Shown here: piece after piece, positions 21,186 to 32,253 of the stretch
Position numbering within the stretch: the stretch's first letter is position 1
How the letters are laid out: each line of letters begins with the position of its first letter
Assembly (NCBI GenBank): GCA_034359265.1
Contig: CP136890.1
Coordinates: 50,115,001-50,179,000 of the forward strand
Reading direction: 5' to 3'
DNA from: Canna indica
Lineage: Eukaryota; Streptophyta; Magnoliopsida; Zingiberales; Cannaceae
DNA: 64,000 bases
Notes under the pieces: generated by a model
What the model was told of the DNA's origin: nothing
Databases searched by the model: none
What the model saw: the letters and a program-made list of their open reading frames with translations, nothing else
Program-made: the position numbers and the translations under genes

Positions 21186-24100
21186 CTAGCATTGGGGGAC
21201 ACATCCTCTCATACTCTGAATATCATGTGTGATTGTGCCTGCTAGGAGTTCCCAAGTCCTCTTTCGCTCATCATGCATTCTGCGATTCCGTTCAGTCCAG
21301 ATGTGATATATCGAAGTGGTGAGGGTGAGCTTCCGTTGGGTTGTTGACTCAGAGGATCCCTTGAAGTGATGAAAGAACCACATCCGATTTTCAGACCAAT
21401 TCCTTCGACGAGGCCTCAGGTGGCACCTCTTGAGCACCTCCTCCCATACTTTATGTGTGTAGTCACATTCAAAGAAAATATGATCCAAATTCTCGCAAGC
21501 ATTCAGACAGAGATAGCATATATTTGGGCCCTGCCGACCCCAAGCCTGCATACGATCAAAAGTAGGAAGTCTGTTCCAGAAAGCTAGCCAAGAAATAAAA
21601 AAATATCGAGGAATATGATTCTTGAACCAGACCAACTCATGCCAGTCAACATTTGGTTCCGCAGAAGTCAACCTGTCGTACGCAGATTTGAGAGTGAACT
21701 TCCCAGAAGGGGAGGCACTCCAAAGGATATTATCATCACTATGATAGTCCAAGGTGTGAATGTGGGAGAGCTTTTGCCAAGCCTCAAAGAGGCAAGAGTG
21801 GTGATAGCCAGTTATATCCCATCCTGTAGAAAGTCTGATCAGTGCTACTTTATCTCCAGCAGATATAGGAGCACTATATGGGTAGCGTTCCACAATATGC
21901 ATAAGAATGTCATATGGATGTCAGGGTTCATGCCATAACATCGTAGATCTACCATTTCCAGTCCTGTGTGTGACATGAGGCTGAGCTAGGTGACGTACAT
22001 TAAATATACTCCTCGTCACCCACGAAATCACAGATGGCGTACGGCGAGTCCAAATGGAGTGTGACCTCAAAAAATTACTATGCATCTATCTCACCCAAAG
22101 GGAATCTTTTTTGGAAGCGACGGCCCACACATATCGCATTAAGCATGCTTGATTAAGCTTCCTAATATTTCTCAATCCAAGTCCACCTTTCTCCTGTGGT
22201 TTACATACTGAGAACCAAGCAATCCTGTGATTACATTTCTGTCCTCTACCAGACCAAAGGAACCGTGCAAGGAGCTGTTCAATGCGAATGATTATTCGTT
22301 GAGGCAGAGAAAAAGAAGAATACCAATATAAAATTTTACCCATCAGTACAGATCTGATCAGCTCCAAGCGGCCAGCATAAGAAATGCATTTGCTAGTCCA
22401 CCCATTAATCTTTGCTTCAATACTGTCAAGCAAGGGCTGGCAGTCCTGGAATGAAGGTCTAGTCGACAGGAGGGGGACTCCTAAATAGCGGACTGGTAGT
22501 GACCCGAAGGGCATGCCCAATATCTCAGCAATAGACGCCCGCATCTCTAGAGAAACCCACGATGCGTATAAATGCGACTTGAGATTACTAGTGCGCAAAC
22601 CAGATACCTGGTAGAAGTGCGCCAAGCAATTCCGAATAGTGACGGTCGATGTAAGGTCTACTCTGGAGAATAAAAATAGGTCATCTACAAACATGAGGTG
22701 AGTAACTAACAGGTCATTGCATCTGGGATGGGGTGAGAGGGAACCCATAGTGACATGGCTGTCCAAAATATCCGAGAAGTACTGCATCACCAGAATGAAG
22801 AGATATGGGGCCATAGGACACCCCTGACGCAAGCCTCTACTGCTGGGAAAAAACCCACAAGAAGCACCATTAAGGTTCAAGGTGAACTTAGGATTTGAAA
22901 TGCAGGCACTGATACACTCAATAAAATTTCCAGGGAACCCATACCGCCTCAGAAGCTCAATAAGAAATCCCATCGAACAGAGTCATATGCTTTGTGAAGG
23001 TCTATCTTAATTGCCATACGGGGAGGGCCGCGCTGCAGGTGATAGCCCGTCAAAAGCTCATGGCATAAGGCAATATTTTCGTGAATAAGCCTCCCTTTCA
23101 AGAATGCATGTTGATTCGGTCCAATTAGATCCACAAGAACCTTTTGAAGCCTATTTGCAAGAATCTTCGAGATAAACCTGTATAACATTTTGCAAACTGA
23201 GATAGGCCGATAATCAGCAAATGATTCAGGATTCCCTTTTTTAGGAACCAAAGTGATGGATGTGATGTTAACTTCACTCAAAAGCCTCCTAGTAGTAAAG
23301 AAATTCTGGATAGCTTCCGTAACCTCCCTCCCAGTAATGGCCCATGTAGCTGTGAAGAACTCCTTTGTGAATCCATCAATGCCTGGTGCTTTATCATTTG
23401 GAGACGAGTGAATGGCCTCATAAATCTCCTGATCGAGGATGGGTCTCCCTAGTGCCTCAATGCTTTCTTGCCCGAGCTGCCTGTGTGTTTGGAGGATAGA
23501 AAAATCTACCACCTCTTGCGGAGCATTAAAAAGATTCTTGAAGAAACTAATAGCCGCCTGCTCAGCTTGGTCACCATACACTCTTTGACCCAAGTCATCT
23601 AGGATGGAATGTATAGCATTTGTGCTGCACCTCTGCTTGAAGGCTCGGTAAAAGTAGTTGGTGTTCGAGTCCCCCAGATGCAACCATTGGACTCTAGATT
23701 TTTGCCTCATAGATGCCTCCTCGTCATGTAAGAATGTCTGCAGTCTCCCTCTCAATTCCCTATCCTGGGTGTGAAGGTACTCATCAGAAGGGCAAGCTTG
23801 AATCTTGCTCTGAATATCATCAAGAAGCCTAAGCAGTTTCCTTTTCTCAGAGCTATCCCTACAATGGTTTTCATAGGCCCATTTTTTCAGTGCATTCTTG
23901 GTTGCCTTAAGTTTCTGAAGAAGGGAAAACATCGGAGTAGGCCTCCTCCCATCTCTACAAGTGACAGTGGAAGACCAGGCTGCCTGTACTACCTCGAGGA
24001 AATTTGGTTTCAAAATCCACTGGTTGAAAAATTTAAACGGTCCTTTCTTTCGCTGGAGCTTCTGATACTGTAGAGTAACCAAATAATGGTCAGAAACCCC

Positions 24101-24769
24101 CGGATTTAGAAAAATAGCCTCACTGTCAGGAAAAGCGGATATCCAATCTGGATTTACAAGCACTCTATCTAATTTGCACATAACACGATTTGCCCCAATC
24201 TGATTATTTGACCATGTGTATTTGCAGCCCTTCCACTTCAAGTCAAACACCCCAAGTGCGTCAATAGTATCAGAAATCTGGACAGTAGCGTTTGTGGGAA
24301 AAAGTCGCCCACCAATTTTCTCAGAAGAGTTAAAAACAGTATTGAAATCGCCCATGATAACCCAAGGTCCCGCCACTTGATTACGAACCAGTTGAAGTTG
24401 TTCCCACAATCTCCTCCTATCTTGTTCCTCATTCCTACCATATACTACAGTGAAAAAGAAAGACGTTGCCATGCTGGAGACACTAACTTTCTCAAAAATC
24501 ATCTGGTCAGACTCAAACATAATCTGATAATCCACCTCAGCCGGATTCCAAGCTAAACAAATTCTCCCATTAATTGCATAGTCATGGTTGAAGTAGAACT
24601 TCCAGCCACCAGTTGTCTCCTGAATAATCCTAACCGCTTTGTGTTTTTTCACCTTTGTTTCAAAAAGCCAAATAGAGTTCAATTTATGTTGCATGATACT
24701 ACTCCTAACCGTCGAACGGCGGGTCGAGGAGTTTAATCCTCGAACATTCCACGATGCAAGACTAATCAT
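21186..24769 (-). pseudogene. LINE-d ORF2: endonuclease / reverse transcriptase, broken
   Basis: It has the same layout and nearly the same length (about 1195 codons) as the intact LINE-h ORF2. Endonuclease motifs WNVRGLN, FETKV, VVYGRN, GDFN, DRVLVN and SDH are all readable in 22949-24769. A frameshift near 22960 splits the RT domain; the next frame (22086-22973) has GLRQGCPMAPY and FVDD, where the usual motif is FADD. TGG-to-TAG at ~22084 and TGG-to-TGA at ~21931 end two more blocks. The C-terminal frame (21186-21902) carries the zf-RVT motif CYLCLNACENLDHIFFEC. The start ATG overlaps the ORF1 stop by 8 nt (ATGATTAG). Confidence 0.9.
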
Positions 24770-26247
24770 GACAAATATGCAGAGGGCGTGCTAGGCCCCC
24801 TTGAGTACAACCAGTCCTCTTATCCTTTAAACGATTAATGTCACTTGCATATTCCTCACACTCCATGTCAGTTAGAGCTTGAAATGAATTCTGAGATCTT
24901 GAAGGAACCGCTGTCAAAGATACCACACGGTGCAAACTCTGGTTATCTACATCCTCAGTGTCTAGTACCTGAAAAGAATTCTCAACTCTTAGGGATCCAA
25001 CTTTCGAACTTTCAGCATGATGGGGTTTCAGAGATCCGTTCTTGCCCAAATTATTCTGTCGAGCTCCGGTCGACCGAGCATGAGACCCAATAGCATGAAG
25101 TGAGGACCTACCACGGTCACTTGTATTCATCTGTCTCAACTCCTCATTTCTGTTCATTGAGTCTCTTTCTAATTCACTGATTGTACTAGACTTCTTTGGA
25201 ACCCACACTTGAGTCTCCTTCTTTACTCTCCGCAGGCAAGTAGTATCAGTGTGACCATAGATTGCGCAATGGGTGCATCGGAGCGGCTTCCACTCATATT
25301 CAAGTTGTACCTCATATTGCACATTCCGAATGCAGAAAGAAAGGCTATCAGGGAAACCCGTATTAACATCCATCTCGACACAGACCCGGGCATAACCAAT
25401 ACGACTTTTGGTGGTAGTACATGAAAAGGGGATTACCCAGCTTACTCATAATCTTTCCGATGATAGAGGAACTTCAGAATTCCAAAGGAAGATTCATAAC
25501 TCTAACCCATAAAGGAATGGCATCTAGCGATACTTTCTCCAACTTCAACCCCGGTTCCCAACGCTTGAGAATCAAAAGTTTTCCTTGAATGAACCACGGT
25601 CCATTCTCTAGAGCAAGCAACATATCATCCTCCTGCAAGAACCTGAATATAAAAAGACCTGAAGGGAGAGAGAACACCTCAAATTCACCCTTTGGGTTCC
25701 ACAGTGCTTGAGCTTTGGATTTGACAATAGGAAAGTAAGGTCTAGCTCCAAAGAAGTGGCCGACAAGAGCATTTTTCCAGTGATCGGCACCAGCCTCCAG
25801 TTCCTCATCAGAAACATCAACAACAAAATTCCCATCAAGAATATTCGGCTTCTCAAACTTTAAAGAAACCTCAGGCTGAATATCAGATGAAAAAAGAGCA
25901 GACCATGAGTTTAGAGAGCGCAAAGGAAGTTTTGCTCCACTAATATTCATCCCTACTGAGTTATCCTGCCCTTGAGAATCAGCGGAGTCAGGAGACCCCT
26001 CCTCAACCAAGGAGGAATTGCTACGAACAACTTTATCAGAGCCTGCACAATTCAGGAGATGAAACTCCTCTTCCACCTGCACAATAGTCGGACGAATCAG
26101 CTCAAGTTCGCCACGCTGATCAGCTCCTTGTTGTGACACATCAGCATTTGAAGCACCTCGAGGTGCACGCATAGGTTCTCCATCAATTCCAGCCCCCTTT
26201 CCACCACCACGATGAGCACCCCTCACAACCTTGGATGACTTAGCCAT
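24762..26247 (-). pseudogene. LINE-d ORF1 (DUF4283-like + CCHC), broken
   Basis: The likely start is ATG at 26247 (MAKSSKVVRGAH), equivalent to MARGS in LINE-f and -i. The frame 25474-26319 has the DUF4283-type block (ALVGHFFGARPYF, NGPWFIQGKLLILKRW, IPLWVRVMNLPLEF) and ends at a TGG-to-TGA change at 25474. A small deletion near 25410 then shifts the frame. The rest (24762-25373) holds the knuckle CTHCAIYGHTDTTC (CX2CX4HX4C) and the tail ending ICHD. Upstream of the ATG, in the same frame, AARASL-MA is shared with LINE-f and LINE-i. Confidence 0.85.
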
Positions 26248-27342
26248 ATGAAGCAGTGAGGCACGGGCAGCAGTCAGGAACCGAGGAGGGGAATGGGCAG
26301 GCGCCACCGTAATAATCACAGAGAATAGCAGTCACAAAGAAAGACCAGCCGCGCAACCCAGCCACCCAACCTGAATGAAGATAGAGACAACAATCAAGAA
26401 AATAAAGGCAAGCAATTTACCACAACCCCGGCAAGAATAAAGGAATGACCAGAGCGCTGCCGGAGATTTCAACACAGAAGAACTTTCGATTGCCGGAGAT
26501 CAGCCTATTCCCCAGAGAGCCCGAAATTAGTAAGAGCCAATATCAGCAAAAGATCCAAAGCTGAAACAATCCAGAGCTCTGGAACAAAAGCTGCCCAAAA
26601 TCCAAGCAAAACACAGCTGCCGGATGAAGAAGGAAGAAGAACTTAGTCTGCAAGAGGAAGAGAACCACTGCAACAGCACCACCACAGGAACCAAGTCGCA
26701 GCACTTCGACAGAGATGGCTGCCGCAGTGGACAGCACCCAACCCTACTGCCGCCAAGTTGATCACAACACTCAAGGAGGCACCAACACCACACTACCGCC
26801 ACCAGAACCACCGCACCCAAGAGCTGACGGAAACAGATTGCCAAAGCCACAACCCTACTGCCGGAAGAGAAAACCCGAGAACAAGAACCCAGCAACACCC
26901 AAGAAAGACGATGCACCACGAGGCAGCACCACGCCAGCGGTACAATGGGAACCACCCCAACAGACCGAAGGGAAACAGCAGCAGACACCAAGGGCCGACC
27001 AAAGCCGGCGGCAAACCCGGAGAAGCAGGAAAAGATGGCGGAAGAAGCAAAACACAGCAGAAAAAACACAAACCCTAATCGCCGCCACCACAACCCACAG
27101 CCTGCCGCCCTTGCTGGAAGACCTCCGGAAACACAGGAGACAATAAGAAACGCCGGAGGAAGGATCACCTGAGAAAAAAACTGACGAACGGCCGCCGCAG
27201 AAACCAGGAAACCCCAAGAAACGCCGATCGCCGCCAACCAGAAGAAACAAAGAAAACCGAAGCCGCCGCTGGAAACCACCGGATCACCGGAGAAAGAGGA
27301 ACATTGAGAATGAAGAAGCCGCAGCAGACACCCACAAGCGCC
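26248..27342 (-). other. LINE-d 5' UTR
   Basis: GC-rich leader with many CCGCC and GAAGAA runs on the plus strand. Long frames on both strands (for example 26527-27279 minus and 26715-27146 plus) come from base composition and have no recognisable domains. Confidence 0.65.
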
Positions 27343-27349
27343 AATAATT

Positions 27350-27408
27350 TTATTAGGAATTGAACTCCAAACCTCTTGGATTTTATTTTCAACCCTCTAA
27401 CCAACAAA
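27350..27408 (-). other. tRNA-like (A-box/B-box) head next to LINE-d 5' end
   Basis: On the minus strand GTTGGTTAGAGG is followed by GGAGTTCAATTCC, with a T-stem that pairs in four of five positions. The spacing is tRNA-like. It sits directly upstream of the LINE-d leader. Confidence 0.45.
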
Positions 27409-27431
27409 ACAACATCAACTTTTTTAAAAGG

Positions 27432-29856
27432 CCTTTTGGAACATTCGGGGCCTGAACAGTTGTGCTAAGCAAAAGGCCATCAGAAGTAAGATATCCCAAC
27501 ACAAACTTCACTGCTTCTTTCTATTGGAGACTAGAGTTAAATTGGAGAATTCAGCTCGTGTCTTGAATATTGTGGATGGATGGAATTATCATGTAAATGT
27601 TTGTCCTAATCATCACGGTAGAATATGGTGTATTTGGAATCCTGCTGTCGTGGATATTGTTATCATAACTTCTACAGATCAGGTTGTTTCGGGCAGCATT
27701 AAGTTTATTCAGCTAGGTACAACCTTTTCCTTCTCTGTGGTTTATGGTCTTTACTCTAATGATGATAGGACCCATATTTGGACTGCTTTAAATGATTTTG
27801 CAAATCATGTTGAGGGGCCTTGGACCGTCTTTGGTGATTTTAATATGGTCTTCTCACCTTCTGAAAAACATGGGGGAAGCGATGTTAATGGCTCATACAT
27901 TGAGAGTATTACTGATAACCTTGATCACTTGGGCCTATTTGATATGAAGAGCAAAGGTAACTTCTTTACGTGGACTAATTCTTCTACAGGCAACAATGGA
28001 GTATGCGAAAAACTTGACAGGGTTCTATGTAATCAAAATTGGATATCTGCATTTCCGGATTCATAGGCTACATTCCATAATCCTGATGTATCTGATCATA
28101 CTTTTGTCACATTTAGGGTGTGCACTTTACCTTGGCGACCTCGAAATTTTCATTTCTTTAATTATTGGCCTCAGGAAACTGGCTTCCTAGATTGTGTTGA
28201 GGCAGCTTGGAACCCGCCTGTCACTAGCAGATTCGGCCACAGAACTACGAGAATGTTTATTCTTATCCAAAAATTAAAAAGGACCAGGAAGGCTCTACAA
28301 ATGTGGTCTCGGGACTTGATGAAGGCTCAAAGAAGTCAGATACATTCACTGCAATCTAAGCTTCATGGCTTACAGACTATCACTCTCTCTACAAATATGG
28401 ATGATAGGGCCATCATTGAAGAGACCGAGTGTAGGACTGAACTTCTAAGGCTCTACGCAAATGAGGAGGCATCCTTTAGACAAAAATCAAGGGATACTTG
28501 GTTGCGCCTTGGTGGCTCAAACTCAAAGTTTTTTCATAATTCCTTAAAGTCCAAATATAATAGGAATGCCTTACTTTCTATTAAAGATGCAGATGAGAAT
28601 ATTCTCGAAGGCCAAGCTCTTGATCAAGAAGCCATCACCTACTTTACTAGGATGTTTGCTCCTGAGATTCCTCATGTGAATTTTTCTAATGTTCAGGTCC
28701 AAAGTTACCTCTCTGAATAGAGTATATCCCTGTTGTCTCAGCCGGTTAGCCCTCAAGAGATTGAACAAGTAATCCTGTCATCTAATTCTGATAAGGCCCC
28801 TGACGTTGATGGATTAAATGCTGAATTTTATAAATCTTGTTGGTCTATCATTAAGGATGATGTTATTGCTGCCATTCTTGAGTTCTTTAGGACTGGTAAA
28901 CTTCTTAGTGAAGTTAATATTACCTCCATCACTCTTATTCCTAAGAAGGAGAACACCAACTCATTTTTTGATTTCCGTCCTCTCTCTATTTGCAAGATGA
29001 TATACAAATTTATCTCAAAGCTTATTGCGAATAGACTCAAGGTTGTATTACCTAATTTGATTAGCCCAACCCAACATGCCTTTATGAGTGGTAGGCTCAT
29101 ACATGAAAATATTGCTCTGTGTCATAGTTGACCTCCATAAGGCTTATGATTCTGTTCGATGGGATTTCCTACTTCAGTTACTTCACTTGCATGGTTTTCC
29201 TACTATGATGATCAGTTGGATTAGAGCCTGTGTTTCTAATCCCTCATTTACTATCAATATTAATGGCTCTTCTGTGGGTTTCTTTCGGAGTTCTAGAGGC
29301 CTTAGGCAAGGCTGCCCCATGGCTCCTTACTTGTTCCTTATTGTTATGCAGCACTTATCTTCTCGTCTTGATAACTTAGTAAGGCAAGGTATGATCACTC
29401 CACACCCGAGCTGTGTAAATCCGCTTATTACTCACCTAGCATTTGCAGATGATCTCATTATATTTGCCGAAGCTTCAGAGTCCAATGCTAGAGTAATAAA
29501 GGATGTATTGGGGTCCTTTTTAGACATCTTAGGGCTATCCGCTAGTACTACCAAGTTTAATATGTATATGGCAGGGTGCTCTAGAGACCTGATGAATAGA
29601 GTTCAGGACATTCTTGGTATTCCTATTGGTACTCTACCCACTCGATTCCTGGGTGTCCCTCTTATTACCAAGTAGCTTACATATAATGATTGCCTTCCTC
29701 TTATTGAGAGCATCCAGAGCCGCATCCACTCTTGGAAGGCAAGGCACCTATCTTACATGGGCAGGTTGGCACTTATTAAATCTGTTTTACAGGGTAAGAT
29801 CACATATTGGTGCGCCGCTTACAAGCTACCTCAGAGAGTCATCTCTCGTATTGAAC
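27432..29856 (+). pseudogene. LINE-c ORF2: endonuclease + reverse transcriptase, broken and 3'-truncated
   Basis: It begins at FWNIRGLNS (start codon lost at the LINE-d junction) and has LLETRV, VVYGLY, FGDFN, DRVL and SDH. Stops in the same frame lie at 28064 (E to stop) and 28718 (CAG to TAG). At ~29128 about 55 bp are missing between ENIALCH and VDLHKAYDS, which shifts the frame; the next block (to 29675) has GLRQGCPMAPY and FADD, then TAG at 29673. The element stops at 29856 after VISRIE, where 161-bp satellite begins, so it has no 3' UTR or tail. Loss of the 3' end is not how LINEs normally truncate and suggests a later break. Confidence 0.88.
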
Positions 29857-30272
29857 TCCCTGTACCAACTCGGAATGACTAGCAATTTGAGTCCCGAGCG
29901 ACTCCAGAACTTTCACTGTGATGGGAGAAGTTGTTAATCTAGTTATTTTTGACAAACTAATGCAAAGAATAGAAAGCTTTTTCGAACAGAATCTTGAACG
30001 AAGCCGACTGATTGAACTCCATGTATCGACTCGGAATGACTAGCAATCTGAGTCCCGAGCGACTCCAGAACTTTCACTGTGATGGGAGAAGTTGATAATC
30101 GAGTTATTTTTGACAAACTAATGCAAAGAATAGCACGCTTTTTCGAACATAATCTTGAACGAAGCCGACTGTTTGAACTCCCTATATCGACTCGGAATGA
30201 CTAGCAATCTGAGTCCCGAGCGACTCCAGAACTTTCACTGTGATGGGAGAAGTTGATAATCGAGTTATTTTT
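29857..30272 (-). repeat. 161-162-bp satellite, left array, first block (~2.6 copies)
   Basis: Tandem monomers spaced 161 bp (marker GTCCCGAGC at 29891, 30052 and 30213). Orientation is opposite to the array at 43357-45620. The joint with LINE-c is at TTGAAC, which both sides share. The last bases are one copy of the LINE-e target-site duplication. Confidence 0.9.
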
Positions 30273-32253
30273 ATTTTTATTTTTTTTTGCAACAAGGCAA
30301 AGGAAATATATTAATTCTCAAAAAAGATACAATGGAGTTCATACACGACTACCTTTTATAGGAATGGTAGAGATCTCTCATCCCCCCAAGTGAAAAGACC
30401 ACTCCCCTCACCTTCGGCATTGCCATCAGCAAGGTAGTAGCCAAAACCTTGGGGGAAGAGGAACAAGGAAGAAATCGACAGCCCGGGTTAAGCACAATAT
30501 TGAATATGCAATAAAAGCACACGGATTACCCACAAGTCAGGCCAAGAAATAAAAGCTCACATGCAAAGCGATGTATCACACAGAATACCCACAACTCGGG
30601 CCAAGTAATAAAGCTCATGAGATCAACATATAGCGTGACATTAATCATGGTGGACATAAGTGAGGTAACTCTGAATGCTCCACTTTTCTGCAATGGCTCT
30701 ATTTTCTGGTGTATCCTTGATTGTTTTGGTAGCATAATTCTGAAGGATCTTACCTTTAACTTCTGCAATAATACTACTAAGAACGCTCGTGGATGTAGAG
30801 GATACATGAGAGAAAATACGATCATTTCGCTCACGCCAAATGAAATAAACTGAAGTAGTGAGAGTAATGCGTCTGATATAGCCAACTAGTGTGTCCCCAC
30901 GCATGACGTCTTCCCACCACTTAAGCTGGTCCTCCCAGTTATGCAAGGGGTTAGCCAAGAGACAACGATCTAGAAGCTCGCACCAGATGATAGTTGAAAA
31001 GGGGCAGTGGAAGAATAAGTGCTCAATGGCCTCATCCACACCGCAAAAGGAACAACTGGTAGAGTGAGTAATCCCCCAATGTGAGAGGCGTTCAAGAGTT
31101 GGTAGTCTTCGTAAGAGCACAAGCCATAATATAAAAGAATACCTCGGGACCCTTCCTTTGAACCAAACAAGATGATGCCAAGAAGTTATAGGTTTTGCAA
31201 GCGAAATGCCAATGCAAGCTGAAGCAATACTATAACGATCATCTACAGACGGCCTCCAAAGCACTTGATCTCCATTCGACCTAGTGTTCACAGTGCCAAT
31301 GGAATCCCAAGCACTATGCAAGACAAATTCATGGCCAATGTTTCCCAGATGCCAAGTATTGTGCTGCCAAATAGAAGAAACCCTAGCGGTCCTACTCGAG
31401 TAGAGGCAGGCCGGAATGTGATCATTCATCCTATCAATAAGAAGATAACCAGAGATCCAAGGATCAAGCCAGAGAAATGTATTCATACCATCACCAATGC
31501 GATACTCGACAAGTCCCTTTGCTTGATCACGAGCAAAAAGGATACTGCGTAAGCACCAAGAGCAAACCTGAGGCTGTTGTACAGTCCAAATGGAATCGTT
31601 GTTGAGGAATTTAGAGTTGATCTCCAATGGATCCATAGAGAGTCTTTCTTTGATGTAATAGCCCAAATATACCTCATAAGGTACGCAATGTTAAGGTGAG
31701 AGAGTCGATGAAGCCCAAGCCCACGATTTTGATACGGTTGACAAATGTCATCCCAGGAGACCTTATGGAAGCTTCTTTTATCATCCCCACTCCACAGGAA
31801 TCTAGCAAGGAGTTATTCAATACGAGATATGACTCGCTGGGGTAGCTTGTAAGTGGCGCACCAATAGGTGATCTTACCCTGTAAAACAGATTTAATAAGT
31901 GCCAACCTGCCCATGTAAGATAGGTGCTTTGCCTTCCAAGAGTGGATGCGACTCTGGATGCTCTCAATAAGAGGGAGGCAATTATTATATGTAAGCTGCT
32001 TGGTAATAAGAGGGACACCCAGGAATCGAGTGGGGAGAGCACCAATAGGAATACCAAGAATATCCTGAACTCTGTTCATCAGGTCTCTAGAGCACCCCGC
32101 CATATATAGATTAGACTTGGTAGTACTAGCGGATAGCCCTGAGATATCTGCAAAGGACCCCAATACATCCTTGATAGCTCTAGCATTGGACTCTGAGCCT
32201 TCGGCAAATATAATGAGATCATCTGCAAGGACCCCAATACATCCTTGATAGCT
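30273..32253 (-). mobile_element. LINE-e, 5'-truncated (subfamily A), inserted in satellite
   Basis: A 1.98-kb minus-strand copy with the standard tail, hairpin block at 30410-30435, 3' UTR and the RT/zf-RVT part of ORF2. It is bracketed by a perfect 12-bp duplication, CGAGTTATTTTT, at 30261-30272 and 32254-32265, and the satellite continues in phase on both sides. Its 5' end is rearranged: 32221-32254 repeats 32146-32180 with one base fewer. Confidence 0.95.
30641..32230 (-). pseudogene. LINE-e ORF2 fragment (RT palm to zf-RVT), frameshifted
   Basis: The C-terminal half of a subfamily A ORF2. It starts at FADD-LIIFAEGSE near 32230, passes through GLSASTTKSNLYMAG and RFLGVPLITKQ to VISRIE followed by a stop at 31813, shifts frame, and continues in 30641-31666 with the tryptophan-rich segment and zf-RVT CSFCGVDE..EHLFFHC. 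The end (30641) is close to the natural ORF2 terminus. It is not functional because the endonuclease and most of the RT fingers are missing. Confidence 0.85.

Larger units (their letters stand above)
20782..27342 (-). mobile_element. LINE-d, near full-length (subfamily B), nested in LINE-c
   Basis: The T-run at 20782 and GCAACAAGGCAAGTG mark the 3' end. The 3' UTR has the hairpin block (20890-20915) and two CCCGGGCTGTGGG motifs. ORF2 (21186-24769) and ORF1 (24762-26247) are both broken. A GC-rich leader reaches ~27342 and is followed by a tRNA-like sequence. It splits LINE-c at its ORF1/ORF2 junction. I could not find a convincing target-site duplication, so some bases were probably lost at the edges. 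Confidence 0.85.

Noticed and set aside
26527..27279. 250-codon minus frame and overlapping plus frames in GC-rich DNA
   Set aside because: They lie in the LINE-d 5' UTR, have skewed composition and no counterpart in sister elements.
20770..27432. Target-site duplication for LINE-d
   Set aside because: Only T/A-rich similarity is visible at the two edges; not distinguishable from the tail.
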